This document shows, piece by piece, positions 34,542-43,234 of a stretch of DNA of 64,000 bases. Made by a program: the position numbers and the translations under genes. Under the pieces are notes generated by a model. The model did no database searches. It was not told where the DNA came from and was given only the letters and a program-made list of their open reading frames with translations. Origin of the DNA: Elusimicrobiota bacterium (GTDB lineage: Bacteria > Elusimicrobiota > UBA5214 > JBBAAG01). Every line of letters starts with the position of its first letter. Positions within the stretch are counted from its first letter, which is position 1. Location of the stretch: the NCBI GenBank assembly GCA_041658405.1, contig JBBAAG010000006.1, positions 12,441 through 76,440 of the forward strand, in the 5' to 3' direction.

Positions 34542-35745
34542 CAATATAAACATCAGACCGTCCCCCATGGGCGGCAGTATAAGATATCCAGTTGCCGGAA
34601 GCGTCTGTTAACGGATGCGGGTGGGAATACTGCCCCGGGAGGCTTCCCCACTCGGTATTGTGCAAACAAATAGGTTCCAATTTCGGCTCGCTTTCTGTGC
34701 CATCTCCATAATATAACCATTGAAGCTTGTCACGGGAAAAGAATCCGTCGATGATCAGCGCCGGCTTGTTTGGTAACGGCGTATTGTGTCCATAAAAACT
34801 GGATTCAGGAAATACCCTCTCCCAGACTGTGTTACCGGTTGGCGTGGCCACTCCGAAATACTCCCCGCCGCTTTCCGCTTTTCCATGATAGCACATGGCA
34901 GACCCGTCCCAGAGCCACGCTTGGTGGCTTTGAAAATATCCTGGATAATATGTCTTCAACGGGCGGATCTTTCCTGTCTGTATGTCAAGCAACCAGATGC
35001 GCGATGTATGTCCGTCGCCCTTACCCCAGTATCCCGGCGGGAGATCCAGATCGAAATACAGCAGCCCGCCGTTGGACGGACAGAACGCGCAATGAGCGGA
35101 CTGGGCCGGCGAAGGGTGTTCGTAAAGAATATCCATTATACCGCTTCCATCCATTGGTACACGGATCAAACGAAGGCGGTGTAAATATTCGCGATAGCGT
35201 TTTTGAGGAATTAGTGGCCATTGGCTGCCCCGCATCTCCGGGTGAGCTGAGCTTAGTGTGATTCCCACGTACTTCTCATCGGGAGAAACGCTTGGCGCTC
35301 CGAATATCCATTCATCGCCGCAGTCGTCCAAGATAATCCGCGCATCGCAGGTGTGAATATCCACTGCCATGATGCGCCTCTCAATAGTGAACACTACTAC
35401 ACCAGATTTCGGGGCAATGCTGACACGGTTACCGCAAATTCCGCGGCCATCAACGTCGGCAAAGGTGAGGCACATCCCGCGGTGAATATAATTACGGTCG
35501 CCGACGCCCGGTGCGCGCCAAAGCGCTTTCAAGTCGCCTGTCTCGGCCTCTGCGGCAATAACCCATGTAGATCCTTCACGAACGGAGACGAACACCATGT
35601 ATCGTCCGTCAGCGGAAAAACCTGAATTCGTATGATACGTAGGAGTCTGATTGATCCGTCCGGTGGTGGTCAAACGACGCACGGAGCGCCCGGTCAACGC
35701 ATCACTATAAGTTTCTGACTCATTCCAAGTATCGCCGATCTTCAT
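34525..35745 (-). CDS. Oligogalacturonate lyase (PL22-like)
   Basis: 406 residues from ATG (GGAGGAAGGC directly upstream; a TTG 12 bases earlier lies within that ribosome site). The seven-bladed propeller starts with VRRLTTTGRINQTPTYHTNSGFSADGRYMVFVS. The metal/active-site block GQYSHPHP (Gln372, His375, His377) and two further histidines, in SAHCAF and FQSHQAW, match PL22 Ogl. It cleaves unsaturated and saturated digalacturonate in the cytosol during pectin use. No signal peptide. The gene is clearly GC-richer than all neighbours, with codon use to match, indicating recent transfer. No other pectin gene adjoins it. Confidence 0.82.
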   Translation of the reverse strand: MKIGDTWNESETYSDALTGRSVRRLTTTGRINQTPTYHTNSGFSADGRYMVFVSVREGSTWVIAAEAETGDLKALWRAPGVGDRNYIHRGMCLTFADVDGRGICGNRVSIAPKSGVVVFTIERRIMAVDIHTCDARIILDDCGDEWIFGAPSVSPDEKYVGITLSSAHPEMRGSQWPLIPQKRYREYLHRLRLIRVPMDGSGIMDILYEHPSPAQSAHCAFCPSNGGLLYFDLDLPPGYWGKGDGHTSRIWLLDIQTGKIRPLKTYYPGYFQSHQAWLWDGSAMCYHGKAESGGEYFGVATPTGNTVWERVFPESSFYGHNTPLPNKPALIIDGFFSRDKLQWLYYGDGTESEPKLEPICLHNTEWGSLPGQYSHPHPLTDASGNWISYTAAHGGRSDVYIVNAGD

Positions 35746-35792
35746 GCCTTCCTCCAACTAACACCTTTTTCTTTGTAGGATTCTACACAGAC

Positions 35793-36077
35793 TTATAATT
35801 TCTCAACCATTTGGTGGAAACGTTTTTCAATTTCATTACAGAAAACAGTATCTGACAACCTGATATTCATCATTTCTTCATCGCTCAAAGGTTTTGTTTT
35901 TGGCGATAATAACTTAATTGATAACGCTTCTGCGAACACAAGTTTATTCCCAGCCAGCGCTTTGACTTCTTTGAAAACATTTTCGTATCCGAATGTAGTA
36001 TCCTTATTCTCTTCATCACTTCCGCAAGTGGTTACAAAAATAAGTTCCACGATACTTTTCATAAGCGCGAGGTCCAC
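35793..36077 (-). pseudogene. Flavodoxin-like gene remnant (C-terminal part)
   Basis: 94 codons from a GTG without ribosome site. FVTTCGSDEENKDTTFGYENVFKEV matches the second half of the flavodoxin-like remnant at 42734-43180; about 150 bp are closely similar at DNA level (35909-36062 versus 42757-42910). Here the C-terminus (to HQMVEKL) is present but the N-terminal FMN-binding half is missing, so the product cannot be functional as a flavodoxin. Confidence 0.6.
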
Positions 36078-36121
36078 GAAAATTACTCCAATTTATTTTA
36101 CTCGGTTTTTGTTTTTCGCGC

Positions 36122-36141
36122 CACAGGGGGTACCCCTTGTG
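36122..36141. promoter_or_regulatory. 20-bp palindrome upstream of the TonB operon
   Basis: CACAGGGGGTACCCCTTGTG is a palindrome with one mismatched pair. A second dyad, ATTGGG-N9-CCCAAT, lies at about 36201-36221. Both precede tonB (36265) and could be operators for the operon. Confidence 0.4.
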
Positions 36142-36264
36142 ATGTTACTAGTTCCTTAATATTTAATAGGTATCTAACTTAAGGTCACTAACGCTGAGAA
36201 ATTGGGATCCTTATACCCAATCAAACAGGTTATGACATCGTTTAGTTGTCAATTGAGTTGAAAA

Positions 36265-36933
36265 TTGAATATTGATATACTTAAATCAAAGAACTGGGAA
36301 AGACATTTGAGAATAGATATTTATCAGGTTATAAAGGACAATTATACCGTGCGGACTACCGGCGTATTTAATGACAAACTGCTTACCGTATCAATAATAT
36401 TATCGATTACGGTACATTTTCTTATGTTTTACTTACCGAGGGTAATGATTGTTGAAGACGAGATTAATCCGTTGGACTATAAACTTGTACAGTTAGTGGA
36501 CATGGAACCTCTGCTTCCAATGATGCTGAAATCTGAAAATGCAGACGGCGAACTTAAACCCGTAGAGCAAACTCCCAAAGAAGTAAAGGAACTACCCAGA
36601 GAAGTAGCAAAACCAGTTACTGAATTGCAAAATTATTCTAACTACCTGCCCTTTTTTCAAGTAGCAAGGCTGCCTGAATTTATACAAAAAGTTAAGCCGG
36701 AATATCCATTAACCGCAAGGGTAAGAGACATTGAATCTAGTGTAATTGCGGAAGGATATATTGATGCTGAAGGTAAGATGAGGAAAGTTGTTATTGTGAA
36801 AAGCGGTAGTACAGAATTTGATGCCGCAGTTATTGCTGCTTTGTACAAATCAAAATTTAAGCCAGCAATTTCGAAAGAAGGGAAGCCGGTAGCTGTTAAA
36901 GTACGGATTCCTTTTAAGTTTGAACTTGAATAA
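36265..36933 (+). CDS. tonB: TonB-like energy transducer
   Basis: 222 residues from a TTG; no ATG or ribosome site is available near the N-terminus, so the start is uncertain. One membrane helix (about 42-58, LLTVSIILSITVHFLMFYL) is preceded by an unusually long 40-residue cytosolic tail. A short charged linker with few prolines leads to the TonB C-terminal domain (about 135-222: VKPEYPLTARVRDIESSVIAEG, then FKPAISKEGKPVAVKVRIPFKF). It transmits proton-motive energy to the receptor at 38403. It is the first gene of a five-gene tonB-exbB-exbD-exbD-receptor operon. Confidence 0.85.
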   Translation: MNIDILKSKNWERHLRIDIYQVIKDNYTVRTTGVFNDKLLTVSIILSITVHFLMFYLPRVMIVEDEINPLDYKLVQLVDMEPLLPMMLKSENADGELKPVEQTPKEVKELPREVAKPVTELQNYSNYLPFFQVARLPEFIQKVKPEYPLTARVRDIESSVIAEGYIDAEGKMRKVVIVKSGSTEFDAAVIAALYKSKFKPAISKEGKPVAVKVRIPFKFELE

Positions 36934-36954
36934 CAGATTAGGAGGAAATGTTTT

Positions 36955-37584
36955 ATGGCAGGAATGTCGTTTCTTGAATGGTTTAAAATGGGCGGAATAT
37001 TCATGTGGCCGCTACTGATATTTTCAATAATTGGCCTGGCATACATAATAGAACGAAGCGCCGTCTTTCTTATGGTTAAAATACAACCGGGAATGGAAAT
37101 TGAAGATATGTTTGCAAAACTCGACGAAAAAGATGTTGAATCTGCGAAAAAAGTGTTGGCTAAGCACAAAAACGCATATATTACAGAAGTCATGGCGGCA
37201 GGGCTTGATATGCTGGACCAGACAATTGAAAGAATGGAAAAATCGATGGAAGCGTGTATCAATATTAAAATAAAAATTCTTGAAAAACGGCTAAACATGC
37301 TCGTAGTAATCAGCAACCTCGCGCCACTAACCGGATTTTTGGGAACCGTATCCGGTATGATAAACGCGTTCAAATCTATTGCCGTAGCAGAAGAAGTTTC
37401 TACCCAGCTTGTTGCCGCGGGTATTTATGAAGCGCTGATTACAACAGTTGCCGGGCTTGTTATAGCTATAGTGGTGGTAAGCGCGCATAGCGTTTTTATG
37501 AACACTGTGGATAACTTTATCAACGATTCTGAACGGTTAACAAATAGGTTGGTTGAAGTGCTTATAGAAAAAAAGATTAAGTAA
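36955..37584 (+). CDS. exbB: ExbB/TolQ-type proton channel subunit
   Basis: 209 residues, start after AGGAGGAAATG. Three membrane helices: FKMGGIFMWPLLIFSIIGLAYIIERS near the N-terminus, and two more in LNMLVVISNLAPLTGFLGTVSGMINAF and IYEALITTVAGLVIAIVVV, the conserved MotA/TolQ/ExbB block with the channel-lining Thr/Gly residues. Forms the inner-membrane motor with the two ExbD proteins. 21 bp after tonB. Confidence 0.93.
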   Translation: MAGMSFLEWFKMGGIFMWPLLIFSIIGLAYIIERSAVFLMVKIQPGMEIEDMFAKLDEKDVESAKKVLAKHKNAYITEVMAAGLDMLDQTIERMEKSMEACINIKIKILEKRLNMLVVISNLAPLTGFLGTVSGMINAFKSIAVAEEVSTQLVAAGIYEALITTVAGLVIAIVVVSAHSVFMNTVDNFINDSERLTNRLVEVLIEKKIK

Positions 37585-37596
37585 GAAGAGTTTTTT

Positions 37597-37965
37597 ATGA
37601 TCAAAGTAAGGCGCAGAAATAACGAGATACCGATGTCGTCAATGTCAGACATAGCATTTTTACTTATAATATTTTTTATTGTCACAATGTCTTTTGTATA
37701 CAAAAGCGGGTTGAATATACTGCTTCCAAAAAAGGGCGCGCAACCGCGGGTGGTAAGTGTTAATGAAGTGTTCCAGCTTGAACTTAACGCTGTCGGGCGG
37801 TTGTCTCAAAACAAGATAAATATTAGCCTTGATAGCATGAAGTTTGGTACCAGAACCGGTGCTATTATCAAGGTGGATAAAGCGTGTAAGTATGCAAATG
37901 TTATTGCGTTGATTGAACATTTGCAGAAAAACGGGGTTTACAGGATCTCGCTTAAAACATTATGA
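37597..37965 (+). CDS. exbD: ExbD/TolR-type motor subunit (first copy)
   Basis: 122 residues. RRNNEIPMSSMSDIAFLLIIFFIVTMSF is the single helix with the essential Asp (SMSDIAFLL). A short periplasmic domain follows. It overlaps the second exbD by four bases (ATGA), so translation is coupled. Two unequal ExbD subunits beside one ExbB suggest a heteromeric motor. Confidence 0.92.
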   Translation: MIKVRRRNNEIPMSSMSDIAFLLIIFFIVTMSFVYKSGLNILLPKKGAQPRVVSVNEVFQLELNAVGRLSQNKINISLDSMKFGTRTGAIIKVDKACKYANVIALIEHLQKNGVYRISLKTL

Positions 37966-38381
37966 TAAAGATTAGGCGTAGAAAAGTTAATATTCCGGTC
38001 TCGTCAATGTCAGACATTGCGTTTTTATTATTAATATTCTTGATGGTAACTACACTGACATCGTCACAAAAAGCTGTTACTGTAACTCTGCCGCAGGTTG
38101 TAAAAGCGAGTAAAATAGACGCAAAGAAACGGATAAATGTGTATATAAAAAAAGACGGGAAGTTGTTTTACAACAGTAAGCAGGTAGATACGGATAAACT
38201 TATGGATATACTGGAAAACCTGGCAGTGTTCAACAAACACGCAACTGTTTTTTTGTACAGCGACGTTGATACTGAGTATCGGCACGTTGATTCCGTAATA
38301 CAGATACTAAAAAATGTTCAGATACGAAACTGCGTGTTTGCAACGAAGAATGTAACTTCGCAGGTTAATAATGCTAAGTAA
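37962..38381 (+). CDS. exbD: ExbD/TolR-type motor subunit (second copy)
   Basis: 139 residues with RRKVNIPVSSMSDIAFLLLIFLMVTTL holding the conserved Asp, and a longer periplasmic domain (VYIKKDGKLFYNSKQVDTDKLMDIL) of the standard ExbD/TolR fold. It diverges clearly from the first copy outside the helix, so the duplication is old. Confidence 0.92.
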   Translation: MIKIRRRKVNIPVSSMSDIAFLLLIFLMVTTLTSSQKAVTVTLPQVVKASKIDAKKRINVYIKKDGKLFYNSKQVDTDKLMDILENLAVFNKHATVFLYSDVDTEYRHVDSVIQILKNVQIRNCVFATKNVTSQVNNAK

Positions 38382-38402
38382 ACTATCAAGGTGTAATTGA
38401 CA

Positions 38403-40727
38403 ATGGCAACAAAACTTAACTATCTACTAATACTATCATTCATTCTCATACATGTTTCTACAGGTTATTCATATGAAATAACGGGGAAACTGTACGATTC
38501 TGTTACAAACATCGTGTTGACTGACGGGTATATTGAAATATACGGTACAGAAAAATATGCACAAACTTCTGCTGACGGTACGTATGTATTGACAATTCAG
38601 CCTACAGGGCATTACCTGTTGTCATTCCATGCAATGGGATATGAATCAAAACAAACGGAAGTTGATGTTATCGCTGATATTAATCTCGATGTTGCACTAC
38701 ATGAGGGGAACGTCCCGTCTCTTAACGAAATAGTGGTTTCTGCAGAAAAAGAAAAAGCTGTTGTTTCAAAACAGGAAGTTAGGAAAGAAGAAATTCAGCG
38801 TGCAATGAAAAACTATTTTGATGATCCATTAAAGATATTGCAGACAATGCCTGGTGTAGTACGTGCAAATTATTTTAGTTCAATGATGTACGTACGCGGG
38901 GGAGAACCTTGGGAAAACGCAGGTGTTTGGGATGGTATTTACCTGCCGGTACTATACCATTACGGCGGCTTGTTAAGCGTGTATAACCTCTCACTTATTG
39001 AAAACATAGCGTTTTATACCGGTGCATATCCCGCTATTTACGGTAATGCATTATCGTCAGTAATAAATGTAAATAACCGGAGAGGGGATTATAAAAAAAT
39101 TAAAGGTTCATTCACTCTTGGGTTGATAAGTTCTAGTTTGAACCTTGAGGTACCGGTGCCATTGCTGGAAGAATCGTCGTTTATCATCGGGATGAGAAGG
39201 ACTTACTATGACCTTCTTCTCAACCTGCTTATAAATAAACAGGGAATAATGTTTCCTTATTACTACGATATTCAAGGTAACTTTACTTTCAAAACCGGGA
39301 AAAGCAAGTTTACGTTATCCGGCTTGTATTCTTTTGAGGAGATTAACATGGCTGTAAATCCCAGTACCGGTATTGCAGCCGGAGTTTCAGTCTCAGCATT
39401 GTCATTGAGCGAAACGCCTGTGGTGTCATTACAGTGGCTGTACAAACCAGCGGAAAGTTTTTATCTTAACCTTATTGCCGGATGGACTAAACAATACTCA
39501 AAAAGTGATTTAAGCGCTGACCTATCCAGTTTTTCAATCACTGATGAATTAAACATATCCGCAACTAAAGTACAATACTTTTATTTGTATAACTACAGTA
39601 CGTCATATCTTTACAACGTGAAGCCGGTATTTCATTTCATACCTTCGGAAATACAGCATTTACAGGCGGGGATTGATGTCCAGCAGTATCCCGATATCAA
39701 AGAAGTGTTTGATATGGAATATAGCTATACCAATCTGAATAACAGAAACCGGGTAGTAAAAACTGTGATGGAATCTACTTCTACCGCAACTCTTTACTGC
39801 CCGTTTATTCAGGATGAGATAAGCTTGTTCAATGAAAAACTTACGCTCCTTCCGGGTTGCCGGATGACTTACCTGGACTTTAATGGACAGACTGTCACTG
39901 AGCCACGGTTTTCTGCTGAGTACAGTATTTCACAAAACGATACTGTAAAACTTGCAGTTGGGAAAGTTACACAGTTTATCGCTGAACCGCGGGTGTTAAA
40001 AGATAAGGATAAATCTGGTTTAAAGCTTCCGGAAGCATGGCATTATGTTGCTGGTTATGAAAAAGATATTGCAGAAGGAGTTTTATTACGGACAGAACTG
40101 TTCTATAAAGATTATAGTAACCTGATATTATTTGAAAGTAATAATTTTAATTCTACTGCTTCTAATAATATGTACGGCTATTCCCGGGGCCTGGAATTAT
40201 TTGTTGAAAAGAAAAAAAGTGGTAATACAAACTTGTCCGGATGGATAAGCGCAGCGTTGCTTGACTCGCGGCGTGTTATTTCATCTAAACTTTCATCAGG
40301 TAGTATTATTCCTGTGAATGAAGAGTTTTATCCGGATCAAGACAGGCGGTTTAATATGTCTATTGTAGTGGACTGGAAAATATCAACGAAACTGATGTTA
40401 TATTCTGAGTTTGATTATACTACCGGCAGCCCGTATACTCCAATAACCGGTGCTACAAAAAGAGTATATAGTTCCGGGAACGTGTCGTATCAGCCTGTAT
40501 ACGGTAAGTATAATTCAGAACGGCTTCCTGACTACCATACGCTTGACGTCAAGCTGGATTATAAGTTTAAATCGTTTGGCATAGAGTCATCATGTTTTTT
40601 ACAGGTTAATAACTTATATAATCATACAAATGTTATGGGTTACGATTACTCCCGCGATTATTCAGTAAAAACAGAACGAAGTTACCTGGGATTATTGATA
40701 GTTACCGGCCTGGAATTTGTATGGTAA
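38403..40727 (+). CDS. TonB-dependent outer-membrane receptor with N-terminal carboxypeptidase-like domain
   Basis: 774 residues from the ATG at 38403 (AAGGTG just upstream; a TTG six bases earlier is less likely). Signal peptide 1-23, then a carboxypeptidase-regulatory-like domain (about 24-95: YEITGKLYDSVTNIVLTDGYIEIYG), a plug (about 100-230: VVRANYFSSMMYVRGGEPWENAGVWDGIYLP) and a 22-strand-type barrel ending in the aromatic LEFVW. It imports a large ligand. The dedicated TonB motor upstream and the convergent GH127 gene suggest an arabinose-containing oligosaccharide, which is inference. No SusD partner is present. Confidence 0.9.
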   Translation: MATKLNYLLILSFILIHVSTGYSYEITGKLYDSVTNIVLTDGYIEIYGTEKYAQTSADGTYVLTIQPTGHYLLSFHAMGYESKQTEVDVIADINLDVALHEGNVPSLNEIVVSAEKEKAVVSKQEVRKEEIQRAMKNYFDDPLKILQTMPGVVRANYFSSMMYVRGGEPWENAGVWDGIYLPVLYHYGGLLSVYNLSLIENIAFYTGAYPAIYGNALSSVINVNNRRGDYKKIKGSFTLGLISSSLNLEVPVPLLEESSFIIGMRRTYYDLLLNLLINKQGIMFPYYYDIQGNFTFKTGKSKFTLSGLYSFEEINMAVNPSTGIAAGVSVSALSLSETPVVSLQWLYKPAESFYLNLIAGWTKQYSKSDLSADLSSFSITDELNISATKVQYFYLYNYSTSYLYNVKPVFHFIPSEIQHLQAGIDVQQYPDIKEVFDMEYSYTNLNNRNRVVKTVMESTSTATLYCPFIQDEISLFNEKLTLLPGCRMTYLDFNGQTVTEPRFSAEYSISQNDTVKLAVGKVTQFIAEPRVLKDKDKSGLKLPEAWHYVAGYEKDIAEGVLLRTELFYKDYSNLILFESNNFNSTASNNMYGYSRGLELFVEKKKSGNTNLSGWISAALLDSRRVISSKLSSGSIIPVNEEFYPDQDRRFNMSIVVDWKISTKLMLYSEFDYTTGSPYTPITGATKRVYSSGNVSYQPVYGKYNSERLPDYHTLDVKLDYKFKSFGIESSCFLQVNNLYNHTNVMGYDYSRDYSVKTERSYLGLLIVTGLEFVW

Positions 40728-40754
40728 CGGAACAAATTCATAAGTCTTTTGTTT

Positions 40755-42560
40755 TCATTTGACAGGAAATTCAGTAATCCTTAAATTTGTCCATCCGTAA
40801 GGGATTAATTCAAGATCTTCAACTTGTTTAGAGTTATTAATTTTTTGGCCTTTAACTTTTACTGTAACCGGTACTTTTGCAGATTTAAAAACAAAATCAT
40901 TTATTTTATAATCAATAAATTTTAAATTACTAACATTTTTTTTCATAAGTGCATAATTCCATGGAGTTGTTGGCCGGATTTCCCAATCAGCATGAGGGAG
41001 TTCCCTGTATGGTGTATTTTCATTTATACGTTTCCATTTTTCACCGATTTTTAATGAATAAATAATTGGCCCGCGTTTTATTGCTACGGTATTATTCGGT
41101 CTTTTCAGAACCTCTGGTTGCATCGGATATTTTAGCGTAATTATAGTCAACCCGCTCCACTTTTTGTTAATCCTAAAAAAATGGCCGGGTTTCACAGTAT
41201 CTCCCAGTGTTTTATTATTAACTTTAATAAGTGCTTTCCTGGCCCACGATGGGATTCGTAAAGATAAAGGAAATCTTACTGTTTTATCAGTTTTAAGTTT
41301 TATTGTTATAGTATCGCTGAAAGGATAGCTTGTTTCTATACTTGCTTCTATCTTACTGCCGTTGATATTAGTGATTACTTTACTCGGAGCGTAAGCACAA
41401 ACTGCTAAACCGTTATCTTTTGATTTCATCCATAAATGCGCAGTGAATTTAGGCCATCCCTGGCTCAGATTTGCGGTACAACACCCGAAGTGAGGTTCTA
41501 GCCCAAAGATATTTGCATCAGGCCCGTTTGTTGTCCACACAGGGTTGGGATTTATTACACACTCAATTTGATTAACCTGCTGATCGTATTGGTGTGCCCA
41601 CATATCAGGTGAAAATGTTGCGGGTAATGCATTAAACGCAATTAGTTCCAGCCTATCTCCAAAAACTGTATCTCCTAAAATTGATAATAATATTTCTAAT
41701 GAATACATATATTCTACAACTGCGCATAGCTCTGTTCCCTGAACAGGATTTAACCCTGCTAAACACTCATCACCTGAAAAAACACCTGTAACCATTCCAT
41801 GATATTTATCAAGTTTATCGATCATCTCATACACTGTTTGTTTGTCAATATTATCGCCGGTCATCTGATAAATTAATGCGTGCGACTTTACTGCCATTGC
41901 GTTATTCACAACGTGGCCCATGTAATTCCATCCACCCTTGGGTGTTGCTTTTGTTATTGGCCAGTTTTTAAAGTAATTACCCCAGTTAAAACCCTGAGCA
42001 TATAATTTTATGGCTAATCTCAGCAGCCAGTCTTCCTTCGTTTTCTGATATAACCAATAAATTGGTATCAGTGCCTCGAACCATCTGGAATGCGCCCAGT
42101 TATTTACTGTGTTTTTGTTTATATGAACATTAATATTCTTACATGCTTTTTTTACTACATCTACAATTTTTTCATTTTTGGTTACGTCATAATACTGTGT
42201 CAGGACTTTTAACACTAAAAACTGTCCCCATAAATCATAATTTTTGTAATACGGCCCAAGCCATCCGTCGTCCTTCTGGTTGGAAATAATATAAGACATG
42301 TATTTATTTACTTTATTTATTAGTTTTTTATCCCGTAATAAATAGGCAAGAGGTAGAACACCGTCCAGCCAGTACGGAGCCCTCTCCCATCCTTCGGCAT
42401 CACCGCCGAACCATTTACTGTTTTTTATATCAGGCCAAAATTCGTCAACTTTCCCGCTTAAGCTTTTTGCCTGGAGTTTAAGTTGATTTTTTAACCATCC
42501 CGAAGGCTGGATTTCTGTGATTGAAAGCGGAGTAAAAACAGGTTCTTTTATTAGCTTCAT
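40755..42560 (-). CDS. GH127 beta-L-arabinofuranosidase (DUF1680)
   Basis: 601 residues from ATG at 42560 (AAAGGTGA 8 bases upstream). The zinc and catalytic residues of HypBA1-type enzymes are all visible: GTELCAVVEY with Glu277 and Cys279, and HFGCCTANLSQGWPKF with Cys360 and Cys361 (the second pair supplies the cysteine nucleophile). An alpha/alpha barrel (about 1-385) is followed by two beta-sandwiches. It releases beta-L-arabinofuranose from plant glycans or hydroxyproline-linked oligosaccharides. There is no signal peptide, so the substrate must be imported. It is convergent with the TonB receptor gene, 27 bp between stops. Confidence 0.9.
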   Translation of the reverse strand: MKLIKEPVFTPLSITEIQPSGWLKNQLKLQAKSLSGKVDEFWPDIKNSKWFGGDAEGWERAPYWLDGVLPLAYLLRDKKLINKVNKYMSYIISNQKDDGWLGPYYKNYDLWGQFLVLKVLTQYYDVTKNEKIVDVVKKACKNINVHINKNTVNNWAHSRWFEALIPIYWLYQKTKEDWLLRLAIKLYAQGFNWGNYFKNWPITKATPKGGWNYMGHVVNNAMAVKSHALIYQMTGDNIDKQTVYEMIDKLDKYHGMVTGVFSGDECLAGLNPVQGTELCAVVEYMYSLEILLSILGDTVFGDRLELIAFNALPATFSPDMWAHQYDQQVNQIECVINPNPVWTTNGPDANIFGLEPHFGCCTANLSQGWPKFTAHLWMKSKDNGLAVCAYAPSKVITNINGSKIEASIETSYPFSDTITIKLKTDKTVRFPLSLRIPSWARKALIKVNNKTLGDTVKPGHFFRINKKWSGLTIITLKYPMQPEVLKRPNNTVAIKRGPIIYSLKIGEKWKRINENTPYRELPHADWEIRPTTPWNYALMKKNVSNLKFIDYKINDFVFKSAKVPVTVKVKGQKINNSKQVEDLELIPYGWTNLRITEFPVK

Positions 42561-42587
42561 AAAACTTATCACCTTTTCTGATGTACT

Positions 42588-42616
42588 ATGATATCTAGAG
42601 TACTCCCCATTGTCAA
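42588..42616 (-). promoter_or_regulatory. Sigma-70 promoter for the GH127 gene
   Basis: Minus strand TTGACA (42616-42611), 17-bp spacer, TATCAT (42593-42588), 28 bp before the ATG. Confidence 0.7.
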
Positions 42617-42733
42617 TACCAGTCTATGAGATGAACAAGATATAGCCGTAGTCGTAATTTCTCTTTCCTTTTTGCTACTTTTTCCTTTCTCTTTGTTAAT
42701 TCTGTGCATACTGTGGATAACCCATTTCTGTCT

Positions 42734-43180
42734 TTACTGTTTCGTTCCTGACGACAATAATTTTATTGACAACGCTTCTGTAAGCATAAGTTTGTCCTCT
42801 ACTAGCGTTTTGACTTCTTTGAAAACATTTTCGGATCCAAATTTTGTATCCTTATTCTCCTCATCACTTCTGCAAGTGGTCACAAAAATATGTTTCCCGA
42901 TACTTTTCATGTGTTTCCGTATAAACCCGCGTATCGGCGAGACAAGTTGGCCCATCCAGATAGGGGTTAGGATAATTACCCGGTCATAAGGCGCAGGATC
43001 GTGACTGGTACGTTTTGTCATTGTTCCTATACGCATAAGGGAGAGTAAGATTAATAACGGGAATAATTTTGGAACTGGTACTATAGCTTCAACATCGCAC
43101 TGTAGTTCCCGGGCAAGCCGTTTCGCGGCGTATTCATTATTTCCCGTGAATGAATAATAATAAACTACCGTTTTTTTATA
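42734..43180 (-). pseudogene. Flavodoxin-like gene, start lost and 3' end truncated
   Basis: The frame is open over 148 codons. KKTVVYYYSFTGNNEYAAKRLAREL is a normal flavodoxin N-terminus with the FMN phosphate loop (SFTGNN), and APYDRVIILTPIWMGQLVSPIRGFI the second FMN loop. There is no start codon before KKTVV: an in-frame stop precedes it, next to an A7 run. The C-terminus ends early at SSGTKQ, whereas the related remnant at 35793 continues. An assembly error in the homopolymer could mimic the lost start. Confidence 0.6.
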
Positions 43181-43234
43181 TTACCACTACTACATTTACA
43201 CCCGTTCTATTTTGTTGTTACCCGGGAAGTTTCA

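Noticed and set aside
34770..35261. 163-codon plus-strand frame opposite the oligogalacturonate lyase
   Set aside because: The lyase has catalytic motifs and a ribosome site. Antisense frames are common in GC-rich genes.
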